A stretch of DNA of 64,000 nt from an uncultured Eubacterium sp. (lineage in GTDB: Bacteria > Bacillota > Clostridia > Lachnospirales > Lachnospiraceae): NCBI GenBank assembly GCA_900552795.1, contig USBB01000006.1:23959-87958 (forward strand). Reading direction: 5' to 3'. A model generated the notes under the pieces. The model saw only the letters and a program-made list of their open reading frames with translations, ran no database searches and was not told the DNA's origin. Of this stretch, positions 46,210 to 55,880 are shown piece by piece (the first letter of the stretch is position 1; each line of letters begins with the position of its first letter). A program made the position numbers and the translations under genes.

Positions 46210-47327
46210 TACCAGTATCCAAAATATGGATTGGCATAATCACTTCTATGGCTCTTCTTAAAATTATTAAAGCCAAATGCTGATGCCATAAATCTCTCGC
46301 GATTGCAGTACATTCCCGGTACTCCTATAAAATAATTTGTATGTCTGTCATTTTCTCTGACACGTCCAAAAAGTATATGTTTAAAATTGTAATAACCGTG
46401 AAGTAAAAATGTATTATTTACCACCAATTCATCATCAACCGGAAACTCTTTTATCTGCTCAGGCGTGACCTCCACACAATCATAATAATAATCATCATCG
46501 AAAGCATTTATAAAATTAGCATTTGCAAATATCTTTTCAAAACCATCCTGCGCTTTTGGCTCCTGATAAAAACTCGTCTGTACTTCTTCCGGCTGCTGTT
46601 CCGATGCTATAATATATGGCTCGGTTTCCTCTGTCTGAATTTCCTGTTTTACCTGTGATTCTTTGACTGTTTCTATGTTTATTTGCTTGTTTATTTCTCC
46701 ACTGCTTTCTTTATTTATTTCTTCTTTTATTTTTGATTTTTCTTCTGCAATTGTTTCTTTATCTGACTTCCGCTCACCAAATTCAAGTTGCTTATCAGAC
46801 TCTATTGTCTGTGATAACTGACTTGGCTGACTTATCTGCATTGGCTGCTTTGACTTCAGTGGCTCTGAGTCAGATGTTTTTAATTCTGCCGATGTATGTA
46901 TTTTCTTATAATCATTTTCCAAAAATCTTACATCATAAGAAGATATTTCAATATCATCCCACATACTGAACATCATATAATATTTATTATCTTCTCTCGC
47001 AACAGCAATACCGTAAATATCATCAAACGTAAACCCTGTAGAATTAATATTCTCAGGATTTAAAATATCGGCATACTGCCCCACCCCCCTGTTGATAAGC
47101 ACTGTTCCAAGCTTAAGCAGCGTAAGCTTCTTACTTTGCAGCGCATTTCTTTCGACCATAACATAAACACCGAATATTTCAGGAGTATCTGTGTAGACAC
47201 CCTTCAATGACATATTGAGTCTGAATTGTCCTCCCCTGACCTCGGCTTTTGCAAAACCGACATTTTTGTCCTTAACTCTTCCCGGATAAGAATAAATGTA
47301 TGAAATAAGCCTCTTGTATTCACTCAT
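46197..47327 (-). CDS. Lachnospiraceae-type protein with DUF6128-like C-terminus
   Basis: A 376-residue soluble protein with two structured ends. Residues 1-150 (YIYSYPGRVKDKNVGFAKAE, GQFRLNMSLKGVY) form a beta-rich domain. Residues 160-280 are a Gln/Lys/Glu-rich linker. The last 70 or so residues (HGYYNFKHILFGRV, NYFIGVPGMYCNRERFMAS, GYWYQEI) match what I recall as DUF6128. Function unknown. The ATG at 47327 is preceded by AAGGAAGG, which lies inside the 3' arm of a terminator-like hairpin, so translation may be controlled. Confidence 0.7.
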   Translation of the reverse strand: MSEYKRLISYIYSYPGRVKDKNVGFAKAEVRGGQFRLNMSLKGVYTDTPEIFGVYVMVERNALQSKKLTLLKLGTVLINRGVGQYADILNPENINSTGFTFDDIYGIAVAREDNKYYMMFSMWDDIEISSYDVRFLENDYKKIHTSAELKTSDSEPLKSKQPMQISQPSQLSQTIESDKQLEFGERKSDKETIAEEKSKIKEEINKESSGEINKQINIETVKESQVKQEIQTEETEPYIIASEQQPEEVQTSFYQEPKAQDGFEKIFANANFINAFDDDYYYDCVEVTPEQIKEFPVDDELVVNNTFLLHGYYNFKHILFGRVRENDRHTNYFIGVPGMYCNRERFMASAFGFNNFKKSHRSDYANPYFGYWYQEI

Positions 47328-47380
47328 AAAAAAGCCTTCCTTTCTGTTACTGTTCAACAATATGCAAAAAGGAAGACTTT
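47328..47380 (-). terminator. ksgA terminator hairpin that masks the next gene's SD
   Basis: Minus-strand AAAAGTCTTCCTTT pairs with AAAGGAAGGCTTTT (stem 47330-47343 with 47367-47380, one G-U) and is followed by U6 just before the ATG at 47327. The SD AAGGAAGG lies in the stem. Confidence 0.65.
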
Positions 47381-47412
47381 TATGATTAATTTTTAATTCC
47401 AGGGGCAAAAAT

Positions 47413-48303
47413 TCACTTACTTTTTATTAATGTAACTTCATCAGAAAGCTTCGCAAACTGAGCAAGTGTAAGTGCTTCTCCGCGCACTGTAGGTGAAAGC
47501 CCGCATTTTTGCAGAGCTTCAAGCAGCATTTCCTTTGATATTCCAAGTGCCGCACAATTACACACGCTGTTCGTCATAGTTTTTCTCCTCTGATTAAATG
47601 ACGCTCTGATTATACCGAACATAAGATGCTCATCCATAACCTTTACCGGCGGCTCCTCATATCTTTCGAGTTTTATAACCGCAGAATCCACGTTAGGCCG
47701 CGGCATAAAACAGCTCGCAGCAACATTGAGAACAATCTTAGGATTTGCGTAATACTGAACTGCCAAAGATAATGCTCCGTAATCCTTTGTTCCGGGTCCT
47801 ACCTGCATTCTGTCTGCTACTTCCTTTTGAACCATTATTGTAATACTGTCCAGCGGAACATGACTCTCAAATAATCCCATTATAATAGGAGTTGTTATAT
47901 AGTACGGAAGATTTGCAACAACCTTTATCGGTCTGCCTCCGTTTCTTTCCTCAGCAAGCTTTACTATATCAAGCTTTAAAATATCTTCATTAATAACCGT
48001 AACATTATCATATTCAGCTAACGTATCATCTCTTAATATCGGAATAAGCTTTGTATCTATCTCAACCGCAACAACTTCTCTTGCATTTTCACAAAGTATC
48101 TGCGTCATTGTCCCTATTCCAGGGCCTATTTCAAGCACAAAATCATCTTTTGTAACTCCTGCCTCGCGAACAATTTTTTTTACAACATTTTCATCGATCA
48201 AAAAATTCTGACCAAATTTTTTTTGAAATGAAAATCCATACTTATCAAGTATTTCTATTGTGTTAGTCGGATTCCCCAAATGCTTGATTTTACTGTAATC
48301 CAT
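47413..48303 (-). CDS. rsmA: 16S rRNA adenine(1518/1519)-N6 dimethyltransferase
   Basis: A 296-residue KsgA/RsmA. It has KKFGQNFLIDENVVKKIV, the SAM-binding VLEIGPGIGTMTQILCE, the catalytic NLPYYITTPIIMGL, then MVQKEVADRMQVGPGTKDYG and FNQRRKTMTNSV. It dimethylates two adenines near the 3' end of 16S rRNA during 30S maturation. The ATG at 48303 follows the tatD stop by one base. Upstream in-frame TTG is not favoured. Confidence 0.96.
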   Translation of the reverse strand: MDYSKIKHLGNPTNTIEILDKYGFSFQKKFGQNFLIDENVVKKIVREAGVTKDDFVLEIGPGIGTMTQILCENAREVVAVEIDTKLIPILRDDTLAEYDNVTVINEDILKLDIVKLAEERNGGRPIKVVANLPYYITTPIIMGLFESHVPLDSITIMVQKEVADRMQVGPGTKDYGALSLAVQYYANPKIVLNVAASCFMPRPNVDSAVIKLERYEEPPVKVMDEHLMFGIIRASFNQRRKTMTNSVCNCAALGISKEMLLEALQKCGLSPTVRGEALTLAQFAKLSDEVTLIKSK

Positions 48304-48304
48304 G

Positions 48305-49093
48305 CTATATCTGCCTTTCACCAAATAACAGTCTTTTTGCGTTCATATTAGTTATATCAACGATTTCCTGATACGTCAAACCTTTTATCTGTGCTATTTT
48401 TTCTGCTACAAATCTTATGTTGCGGCTGTCATTTCGTGTTCCCCTATGAGGTTCAGGTGCCATATAAGGGCAGTCCGTTTCTAAAACTATTCTGTCTGCA
48501 GGAATATGCTCCACAGCCTCCACAAGCTTTTTGGCATTTTTAAACGTAACAACGCCGCCAATTCCAAAATAAAATCCCATATCAAGAAAATTTTCCGCCG
48601 ATTCTTTCGTGTATGAATAACAGTGAATTATTCCGCCGATTCTTTCAGCATGTTCTTTTTTCATACATTCTATCGTATCTGCACATGCTTCTCTTGAATG
48701 AATAAGAACCGGCTTTTTCACATCGGCCGCTATACGAAGCTGTCTTCTGAAGCACTCTTTCTGCAATTCCTTAGAAAGGTCTGTATAATGATAGTCAAGG
48801 CCGATTTCACCTATGGCAACAACCTTTTTTTCATTTAATGCCGTCTGCCTTATCCACTCATATTCTTTATCATTTAACGCCTCTATATCCTCCGGGTGAA
48901 CTCCGACTGCTGCATATATTTTATCATGGCTGTTTGCCAGTTCTATAGATGCCCTGCATCCCCTAAGAGATGCACCTACATTTATAATGTAATCTATATC
49001 ACCGTTTTCGCCAAGCATATCACTTATAAGCTCTTCTCTGTCCTCATCATATACTGCGTCATCATAATGAGAATGTGTTTCAAATATTTTCAT
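48305..49093 (-). CDS. tatD: TatD-family metal-dependent hydrolase/DNase
   Basis: A 262-residue TatD-type enzyme. Metal ligands are visible in FETHSHYDDAVYDED, GEIGLDYHYTDLSKE, PVLIHSREACADT, GIIHCYSYT and LETDCPYMAPEPHRG. TatD proteins have 3'-5' exonuclease activity with suggested roles in DNA repair or RNA quality control. The ATG at 49093 is chosen because GGAG lies 9 nt upstream. The TTG five codons earlier overlaps that SD. It is coupled to ksgA. Confidence 0.93.
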   Translation of the reverse strand: MKIFETHSHYDDAVYDEDREELISDMLGENGDIDYIINVGASLRGCRASIELANSHDKIYAAVGVHPEDIEALNDKEYEWIRQTALNEKKVVAIGEIGLDYHYTDLSKELQKECFRRQLRIAADVKKPVLIHSREACADTIECMKKEHAERIGGIIHCYSYTKESAENFLDMGFYFGIGGVVTFKNAKKLVEAVEHIPADRIVLETDCPYMAPEPHRGTRNDSRNIRFVAEKIAQIKGLTYQEIVDITNMNAKRLLFGERQI

Positions 49094-49153
49094 GTTCAAT
49101 ATCTCCAAATTATCTTGATAAAGTCATTTTACCACAATGCGTCAAGCTCAGAA

Positions 49154-49296
49154 CAAATAGTTGCTTTGCAATTATTTGCGCGCTGGCACTCGCAAGTTTT
49201 AGCTTGTAATATTCGTCTGCGTGCCAGTCGCATCCTCACGGAGTGTTTTACTTTATCGGAATATTGCATCGCAATTTCCTATAAAGTAAAAACAGC
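49154..49296. repeat. Cluster of inverted repeats between tatD and the chemotaxis receptor
   Basis: This gap holds three stacked inverted repeats: CAAATAGTTGC/GCAATTATTTG (49154-49178), CTGGCAC/GTGCCAG (49183-49227, with a small inner hairpin), and an imperfect palindrome of about 47 nt centred in ACTTTAT...ATAAAGT (about 49249-49296). No ORF of note and no promoter were found here. Confidence 0.55.
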
Positions 49297-49319
49297 GAGA
49301 CAGCAAAAACTGTCCCGCT
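49286..49319 (-). terminator. Intrinsic terminator after the chemotaxis receptor gene
   Basis: Minus-strand AGCGGGACAG (49310-49319), loop, CTGTCTCGCT (49294-49303) with one mismatch, followed by GTTTTTAC. Confidence 0.7.
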
Positions 49320-49372
49320 AATAAAATCTAACCTAATTCTTATCTTCCAAAAATTTGCACAAAAGCGCTCCT

Positions 49373-51103
49373 TTAATTTGCATGCAGCTTAAATTTATTT
49401 ACAAGAGTATCAAGCTCCTGCGCTCTTGCTGCCAATTCTTCACTAATAGCCGAACATTCCTCAGATGATGCAGCATTCTGAGTTGTTACAACAGAAATCT
49501 GATTAATACCGTCTGATATCTGAAGCAATGCAGCTGACTGTGCTTTTGATACTTCCTTATTTTTATTTGACTGTTCTGCAAAATTTTCCAATTCCTGAAT
49601 AATTCTCTCGAAGCCGACAGCCGTATCTTCTGTCACCTTATCACCCTTATTAATTTCCTCTACAGTCTTACTTATAAGCTCCTTAGTATTTAAAACTGCA
49701 TTTGCACTGTCTGTAGCAAGCTTTCCTATCTGATCTGCAACCACTGCAAAACCTTTTCCTGCATCACCTGCTCTTGCTGCTTCAATAGACGCATTTAATG
49801 CTAAAAGACTTGTCTGTGAAGCAATTTCCTCAATAGAAGTTACGATTACCTCAATCTCACTTGAAATTTCCTTAATACGGTGCATCTCTTCCTGAAGCTC
49901 ATGCATCTGCTCTTTTTCGTCCTGTGCTTTTTCCACTGAAGACATCATCATTTCGTATGTATTCTGTGCTTCCTTTGCAGCTTCCTCTGCCATACTGCTG
50001 ACAGTTTCAATTGTAGCCGTCAACTCTTCCACAGCACTTGCCTGCTCGCTTGTTCCCGTTGCAAGATCATTCGATGCAGCTGCAACATCATCTGAATCAG
50101 CATCAACCTGACCTGAAACATCTTTGATTTGATTAAGTGTAAGATTAAATTCTCTTAAAATAACCACAAACGATTTCTTTATTCTCTCAAAATCGCCCAG
50201 AAAATCTGTAATATCATCAAAATTCTTAGTCAGATCGCCGCTTGCAACCATTTCAAAATTATCACAAATTTCTTTTACATATCCGTCTAAAATATTCATT
50301 GACTCACGGATTGATTTTGCAAGTACACCGAGCTCATCCTCCGATTCATATGTAATCTCATTTCCATGTGATAACTCACCGCTGCGTAATCCCTTTGTCG
50401 CAGCTTCAATCTGCTTTACAGGATCCATAATTGCACTTATAATCACTCTTGCAACACTGACAGCGCCCAATGTAATTAAAACAAGCAAAATAACTCCAAT
50501 GATAATAAACAAATTACCGATAAATGCTGCTTCATTTTTATAATCAACAGCTGTTTCCATAACAGAAACTTCTAACTCTTCAATCATAGCCTTTGTTTCA
50601 TTCACAGCAGGCATATAGTATTTATTATTATATTCCTTTGCGCCTTCAAAATCACCAGCCTTTAACAGACGCATAACTTCAGCTCTATATTTTGAAACCT
50701 CATTATTCTGTTTATTATTAATTGCCTCTAATCTGTCCCTGTCAACCTGTGTAATCAAATTGCCGCTCAAAAAAGAATATGAATCATTCATAATTGCTAA
50801 ATTCTTATTGACAGTATCCTCCAACTCCTTATAAGATTCATCCTTTTTATCAATACCTTCAACCAACATTTTGTTAACAGCTCTCTGAATATCAAGCTGT
50901 GGATAGTATAATTCAGCACTGTAATTAATGTTTCTTGTCGGTCCTTCATATAATTTTACAAGTCTTTTTTCAATAACCTTCATACCAACAAGCAAACTTA
51001 CAATTAATAAGAATGTTGTGACAATAATAAAACCAAACGAATACATTAATTTGGTCTTAATCGGCCAGTTTTTAAATTTTTCTTTTAATGTTTTCCTTTT
51101 CAT
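49373..51103 (-). CDS. Methyl-accepting chemotaxis protein
   Basis: A 576-residue transmembrane receptor. It has membrane helices at about 19-42 and 194-217, a four-helix-bundle-type extracellular sensor between them, a HAMP domain ([20 protein letters not shown]), and a signalling domain with the conserved hairpin tip [20 protein letters not shown] then [19 protein letters not shown]. It signals to CheA/CheW, but the ligand is unknown. No flagellar or che gene is in the window. It has SD GGAG and its own terminator, and two 16-18 bp direct repeats lie upstream. Confidence 0.95.
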   Translation of the reverse strand: MKRKTLKEKFKNWPIKTKLMYSFGFIIVTTFLLIVSLLVGMKVIEKRLVKLYEGPTRNINYSAELYYPQLDIQRAVNKMLVEGIDKKDESYKELEDTVNKNLAIMNDSYSFLSGNLITQVDRDRLEAINNKQNNEVSKYRAEVMRLLKAGDFEGAKEYNNKYYMPAVNETKAMIEELEVSVMETAVDYKNEAAFIGNLFIIIGVILLVLITLGAVSVARVIISAIMDPVKQIEAATKGLRSGELSHGNEITYESEDELGVLAKSIRESMNILDGYVKEICDNFEMVASGDLTKNFDDITDFLGDFERIKKSFVVILREFNLTLNQIKDVSGQVDADSDDVAAASNDLATGTSEQASAVEELTATIETVSSMAEEAAKEAQNTYEMMMSSVEKAQDEKEQMHELQEEMHRIKEISSEIEVIVTSIEEIASQTSLLALNASIEAARAGDAGKGFAVVADQIGKLATDSANAVLNTKELISKTVEEINKGDKVTEDTAVGFERIIQELENFAEQSNKNKEVSKAQSAALLQISDGINQISVVTTQNAASSEECSAISEELAARAQELDTLVNKFKLHAN

Positions 51104-51148
51104 AAAGCCATCTCCTGTTCATAATAGTTATTTTTGTACGCGTGTAAT

Positions 51149-51183
51149 ATCTTTTGTCTTTTTAAATATTTTTGTCTTTTTAA
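51149..51183 (-). promoter_or_regulatory. Direct-repeat pair upstream of the chemotaxis receptor
   Basis: Two tandem copies of TTAAAAAGACAAAAATAT-like sequence on the minus strand (51168-51183 and 51149-51165), starting 46-65 nt before the ATG. These are candidate regulator sites. No clear sigma-D promoter was found. Confidence 0.35.
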
Positions 51184-51247
51184 TGTTTTATTTCAAAAAA
51201 AATTTTTACAAATGCGTTTAATACAACATTGTGAATCTCCCTGTATA

Positions 51248-51281
51248 CCAAAATGGGATAAATTAAATGATACCATTTTGG
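51248..51281 (+). promoter_or_regulatory. Palindromic operator candidate before the XRE gene
   Basis: CCAAAATGG (51248-51256) and CCATTTTGG (51273-51281) are a perfect inverted repeat with a 16-nt spacer, 28 nt before the ATG of a small XRE repressor-type gene, so autoregulation is plausible. Confidence 0.45.
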
Positions 51282-51308
51282 CATACTTATTTCAGGGGGT
51301 AAGTATTT

Positions 51309-51515
51309 ATGCGATTAAAAGAATTAAGATTAAAAAAAGGTATCTCTCAACTAAAACTTGCCATGGACTTATCCATGAATCAAAACTCTATAAGTTGTTA
51401 CGAAACAGGGGTCAGACAAGCTGACTATGCAACACTTATTAAGTTTGCAGATTATTTTAATGTTTCTATCGACTATCTTTTAGAGCGCACAGATAACCCT
51501 ACTTTCTTAAAATAA
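51309..51515 (+). CDS. Small XRE-family helix-turn-helix regulator
   Basis: A 68-residue protein that is almost only an HTH_3 domain: RLKELRLKKGISQLKLAMDL, SMNQNSISCYETGVRQADY, then FADYFNVSIDYLLERTDN. It is of the small SinR/Cro-like type with no sensor domain. AGGGGG precedes the ATG. It is a single gene between divergent MCP and convergent metG. Targets are unknown. The palindrome just upstream suggests self-repression. Confidence 0.9.
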   Translation: MRLKELRLKKGISQLKLAMDLSMNQNSISCYETGVRQADYATLIKFADYFNVSIDYLLERTDNPTFLK

Positions 51516-51569
51516 AACATTATAAAATTTCAAAAACTATTCTTTTGTATGTTTGTGTAAATAAATTTA

Positions 51570-51616
51570 ATAAAAATGTGGGTCATATCTCCATTTAATA
51601 AGTGATATGACTCCAC
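51570..51616 (-). terminator. Intrinsic terminator downstream of metG
   Basis: Minus-strand GTGGAGTCATATC...GATATGACCCAC stem (51578-51616, one bulge) followed by AUUUUUAUU. It lies about 118 nt past the metG stop. The intervening stretch (51617-51733) holds only half a copy of the palindromic leader element near 51648-51666. Confidence 0.6.
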
Positions 51617-51733
51617 TAAAATAATCAAAGCAATTTTATCAATATGCAAATGATTTTTCAACCCTCATTTTTACTAAAATTTTGACTTCAATTTAATTTT
51701 TACAGATTTTTTGTCCTATACAACATAAACAGA

Positions 51734-53740
51734 CTATCGTATTTCACTTCCCGCAAGCATGTCTCTATCAAGCGTAAGCACCGAAAGATTACCACTGTCA
51801 TCAGAAGCTGCAAGAATCATTCCTTGCGACTCAACGCCGCACAGCTTGCATGGCTTTAAATTTGTAATAACAGCAACCTTCTTTCCCACCATTTCCTCCG
51901 GTTTATAATAAGCAGCTATGCCTGACACAATCTGACGTACTTCCTCTCCTATTCTAATCTGTGAAACAAGAAGCTTCTTGGCCTTTTTAACCGGCTCGCA
52001 TTTTAAAACCTCTCCGACCTGAATCTGTATTTTATCAAAATCTTCAATACTTATCTCAGGCTTCTTTTCCACCTCAGGATATTCTACTGCACCTGCTGCC
52101 GCACGCTGTGCTGCCTGAAGCTCCTCAGCCTTCTTATATACTTCCTCAGCATCAAGTCTTGCAAATAAAATTTCAGGATTTTCCGTTACCTTTAAACCGC
52201 TCTTTCTTAATCCAAATGTAGCAAGGTCATCAAAATCTCTGTCTCCATCTGCCTTATTGTCAGGATAAAGCTGTTCCAATATACGCTCAGCAGTCTGCGG
52301 CATAAACGGAACCAGAAGATTTGCCCCTATAGTAATACTTTCCACAAGATTGTAGAGAACCTCTGCAAGCCTGTCTTTCTTTGTCTCATCCTTAGCCAAC
52401 GCCCAAGGCATTGTCTCATCAATATATTTATTACATCTCTTAAACAGCGTAAATATCTCTGTTATTGCATCAGCAACATGAAGAGTTGCCATTTTATCCT
52501 CAACCTTGCCTTTAGCTGCTGTAACCACTGCCTTTAAGTCTGCATCAAAATCAAGACTTACACCGTTTTCATCAACGCCTGCCAAAGAGGTATCAGCTCC
52601 TGTCCTGCTTACCATACAGTCAAAATATTTCTTTGACATTGCAACAGTTCTGTTAACAAGATTTCCAAGTGTATTTGCAAGTTCAGAATTAAGTCTTTCA
52701 ACCAAAAGCTCCCATGAAATTACACCATCATTTTCAAAAGGCATTTCGTGAAGAACAAAATATCTTACTGCATCAACACCAAACATATCTACGAGGTCAT
52801 CGGCATAAATAACATTTCCCTTTGACTTACTCATCTTACCGTCGCCCTGCAACAGCCAAGGATGTCCGAATATCTGCTTTGGAAGCGGCAAATCAAGTGC
52901 CATTAATATGATTGGCCAGTAAATTGTATGGAATCTTAAAATATCTTTTCCTATTAAATGTAAATCAGCAGGCCAATATTTATCAAACTGCTCCGTCGAA
53001 TTTCCGTCTGCATCATAACCGATACCTGTTATATAATTTACAAGTGCATCTATCCACACGTATATAACATGCTTAGGGTCAAAATCTACCGGAACTCCCC
53101 ACTTAAATGAAGTTCTTGATACACATAAATCCTGAAGCCCGGCTTTAATAAAGTTGTTCATCATCTCATTTTTTCTTGATTCAGGCTGAATAAATTCAGG
53201 ATGATTTTCTATATGTTCAATAAGCTTGTTTGTATATTTGCTCATCTTAAAGAAATATGCTTCTTCCTTAGCAGGCTGACAAGGTCTTCCACAATCAGGA
53301 CATTTTCCGTCAACAAGCTGCGATGTAGTAAAAAATGACTCACAAGGTGTGCAGTACATTCCCTCATATTCACCTTTATAAATATCACCTTTATCATAAA
53401 GTTTTTTAAATATTTTCTGAACCTGTTCTTCATGGTAATCATCAGTTGTTCTTATGAATTTATCATAAGATGTGTTCATCAAATCCCATATTCTCTTAAT
53501 TTCACCCGAAACATTATCAACAAATTCCTTTGGCGTAATTCCGGCTTCCTCTGCCTTTAACTCAATCTTCTGTCCATGCTCATCAGTGCCCGTCTGAAAA
53601 AACACATCGTATCCCTGCTGTCTTTTATATCTTGCGATACTGTCTGCGAGTACTATCTCGTAAGTATTTCCTATATGTGGTTTACCCGATGTATAGGCAA
53701 TAGCTGTTGTCATATAAAATGGTCCCTTATTCTGCGGCAT
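51734..53740 (-). CDS. metG: Methionyl-tRNA synthetase
   Basis: A 668-residue class I synthetase. It has the HIGH-type motif SGKPHIGNTYEIVLAD, the zinc-binding CTPCESFF...CPDCGRPC, KMSKS in GDGKMSKSKGNVIYADD, and a C-terminal EMAP-II/Trbp111-like tRNA-binding domain (IQIQVGEVLKCEPVKKAKKL). It charges initiator and elongator tRNA-Met. No T-box is visible in its leader. A sigma-A promoter lies at 53804-53832, and the leader contains three TTAGAAAT repeats. Confidence 0.97.
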   Translation of the reverse strand: MPQNKGPFYMTTAIAYTSGKPHIGNTYEIVLADSIARYKRQQGYDVFFQTGTDEHGQKIELKAEEAGITPKEFVDNVSGEIKRIWDLMNTSYDKFIRTTDDYHEEQVQKIFKKLYDKGDIYKGEYEGMYCTPCESFFTTSQLVDGKCPDCGRPCQPAKEEAYFFKMSKYTNKLIEHIENHPEFIQPESRKNEMMNNFIKAGLQDLCVSRTSFKWGVPVDFDPKHVIYVWIDALVNYITGIGYDADGNSTEQFDKYWPADLHLIGKDILRFHTIYWPIILMALDLPLPKQIFGHPWLLQGDGKMSKSKGNVIYADDLVDMFGVDAVRYFVLHEMPFENDGVISWELLVERLNSELANTLGNLVNRTVAMSKKYFDCMVSRTGADTSLAGVDENGVSLDFDADLKAVVTAAKGKVEDKMATLHVADAITEIFTLFKRCNKYIDETMPWALAKDETKKDRLAEVLYNLVESITIGANLLVPFMPQTAERILEQLYPDNKADGDRDFDDLATFGLRKSGLKVTENPEILFARLDAEEVYKKAEELQAAQRAAAGAVEYPEVEKKPEISIEDFDKIQIQVGEVLKCEPVKKAKKLLVSQIRIGEEVRQIVSGIAAYYKPEEMVGKKVAVITNLKPCKLCGVESQGMILAASDDSGNLSVLTLDRDMLAGSEIR

Positions 53741-53803
53741 TTTTGTATATCCTCCTGCTCTTAATTTCTAATTATTTCTAAATCTGTTCATTTCTAATAC
53801 TTT

Positions 53804-53832
53804 ACTATACCAAAATCACTCCTATATATCAA
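53804..53832 (-). promoter_or_regulatory. Sigma-A promoter for metG
   Basis: TTGATA (53827-53832), 17 nt, TATAGT (53804-53809) on the minus strand, about 65 nt before the ATG. Confidence 0.65.
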
Positions 53833-53965
53833 GGCTAAACATTTATACAAACCATTGCGGCATGTTTATTTTAATCGTTGAATATAGTATACTAATTGTG
53901 CCAACGTAAAAAACATAAAGCATGTTTTGCACTTTAAATCTAAATATATCATAAGGAGGATTTTG

Positions 53966-55747
53966 ATGATTCATACAATATTTAAGAAATGCAGTGCTTT
54001 TCTTATCATACTCTGCCTTATATTTTCATTTACCGGCTGCTCACCGTCGCCTGATAAATCGAAAAGTCCCGAAACTCAAATTTCGAATGATGTAAAAAAT
54101 TCTGAATTTGACTCCTATGTAAATGAGTTATTCAAAGAAACTCTCTCATCTGACGCATTTTCAATCCATTCATTTCTCCAACATCCCGAAAATTACGGAA
54201 TCACTGACTATGAAGTCACTATGGGACGTTATGACATTGAGGATTTGGATGCAACCAAGGATATAACCGATGCGATAAATGATCTTAAAGCATTTGACAG
54301 GACCACACTTTCGGCAAATCAGCAGATTACATACGATGTGCTTTTAAAATATTTCGAAACCGAGCTTGAATACTGTGATTTGTATTTATTTGACACAGAC
54401 CTCTCAACCACAATAGGTCTTCAGGTCCAGCTTCCACTTTTATATGCGGAATATTCATTTAATGAAGAAAAAGATGTCAAAGAATACCTTACTTTAATAA
54501 GCGATACAGATGAATTTTTTTCAAGCATGATAGAATACGAGAATTTACGAAGTGAAAACGGGCTTTTTATGGAAGATTATCTCGCAGATGAAATAATAGA
54601 GCAATGCCGTACATTTGTGGAAAATTCCGATGACAACATATTAATTTCAACATTTAACGAAAGACTTGACACACTCACAGGCATTTCAGATGAACAAAAA
54701 AACTCATACATTAAGCAAAATGAAACCGCAGTAAATGATAATGTAATAAAAGGATATCAGATACTTATTGAAGGTCTGGAATCCTTAAAAGGAAATTCTA
54801 AATACAGCGGCGGCCTGTGCAATTATCCAAACGGAAATAAATATTTTGAATACCTTATTAAAAAAGATATCGGCTGGTCAAAATCAATAGACGAATATAA
54901 CGAGCTTCTTGATACATACTTAAACAGTTCTTTAATGTCGATGCGCCAGATTATAGCAAAAGATTCTACAGTGTTAGACAGATTTGAAGCGTATTCTCCT
55001 AAACATACAGACCCAAAAGAGATTTTATCTGAACTCAGGGAAAAAATAGCTTCTGATTTTCCGCAAGGTCCATCAGTAAACTGTGATATAAAATATGTTA
55101 CAAAGTCCCTCGAAGATTATGCCAGTCCAGCCATGTATTTTACGCCGCAGATAGACAATCTCGAAAAAAATTCAATATATATTAACTCAGCTTCAACCAA
55201 TAATGAAGGATTATATTCGACACTTGCACATGAGGGATATCCGGGACATCTATATCAGATTACTTATTTTTCAAACACCAGACCCGATTTGATAAGACAC
55301 CTGCTTTCTTTTGGAGGATACACGGAAGGATGGGCGACTTACTGCGAAGCATACTCATATAGTTTAGAATCCTCCGACAAAAACTTAAGTATTATTCAGA
55401 AAGCCAACTTAACATCTACTTTATGCCTATATGCCAAAATCGATATCGGCGTAAACTATTACAACTGGACTAAGGAAAATGTTGCTTCTTTCTTAAAAAA
55501 TTACGGTATTGAGGGTGATGAGGTTGTGACACAGATTTACAACTCAATGATATCCGAACCCGGAAATTACTGCAAATATGTTCTGGGCTATATAGGATTT
55601 TGTGAACTAAAAAACACAGCCCAAAATTCATTAGGAAATAAATTTGATATTAAAAGCTTCCACAAATATATACTTGATTTAGGACCTGTCCAGTTTGACA
55701 TATTATTTGGCAGGCTCGACGAATGGATAAAATCAGAAATGGAATAA
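53966..55747 (+). CDS. DUF885-family lipoprotein, putative metalloprotease
   Basis: A 593-residue lipoprotein: signal peptide with lipobox FSFTGC near residue 22, then a DUF885 (COG4805) catalytic domain. The zinc-like motif is LAHEGYPGHLYQ (HExxxxGH), followed by GGYTEGWATYCEAYSY, the family signature. DUF885 proteins are related to M32-like helical metallopeptidases, and their substrates are mostly unknown. The ATG at 53966 has AAGGAGG upstream. The frame extends 13 codons earlier. A bidirectional terminator follows. Confidence 0.88.
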   Translation: MIHTIFKKCSAFLIILCLIFSFTGCSPSPDKSKSPETQISNDVKNSEFDSYVNELFKETLSSDAFSIHSFLQHPENYGITDYEVTMGRYDIEDLDATKDITDAINDLKAFDRTTLSANQQITYDVLLKYFETELEYCDLYLFDTDLSTTIGLQVQLPLLYAEYSFNEEKDVKEYLTLISDTDEFFSSMIEYENLRSENGLFMEDYLADEIIEQCRTFVENSDDNILISTFNERLDTLTGISDEQKNSYIKQNETAVNDNVIKGYQILIEGLESLKGNSKYSGGLCNYPNGNKYFEYLIKKDIGWSKSIDEYNELLDTYLNSSLMSMRQIIAKDSTVLDRFEAYSPKHTDPKEILSELREKIASDFPQGPSVNCDIKYVTKSLEDYASPAMYFTPQIDNLEKNSIYINSASTNNEGLYSTLAHEGYPGHLYQITYFSNTRPDLIRHLLSFGGYTEGWATYCEAYSYSLESSDKNLSIIQKANLTSTLCLYAKIDIGVNYYNWTKENVASFLKNYGIEGDEVVTQIYNSMISEPGNYCKYVLGYIGFCELKNTAQNSLGNKFDIKSFHKYILDLGPVQFDILFGRLDEWIKSEME

Positions 55748-55755
55748 TAAGCCTC

Positions 55756-55806
55756 AAAAAAACGACACCCGTAGTCAGCTTTATCTGACTCTGAGTGCCG
55801 TTTTTT
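55756..55806. terminator. Bidirectional terminator between the DUF885 and J-domain genes
   Basis: Stem AAAAAACGACAC...AGTCAG (from 55756) with CTGACT...GTGCCGTTTTTT (to 55806), six-base inner perfect stem around CTTTAT, A and T tracts on both sides. Confidence 0.75.
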
Positions 55807-55825
55807 CAAATTTTATAAGTAATAA

Positions 55826-55880
55826 GATTACATTGATTGCGTCGTACAGGTGTGGTTTAAAATCTTTTGACACTGTAATC
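55826..55880. repeat. GATTACA...TGTAATC inverted-repeat element, copy 2
   Basis: GATTACATTGATTGCG at one end and TTGACACTGTAATC at the other. It ends one base before the stop codon of the J-domain gene. Confidence 0.6.

Noticed and set aside
53741..53832. T-box or SAM riboswitch upstream of metG
   Set aside because: The leader is only about 65 nt, AT-rich, with no T-box sequence or antiterminator and no SAM-type helices.
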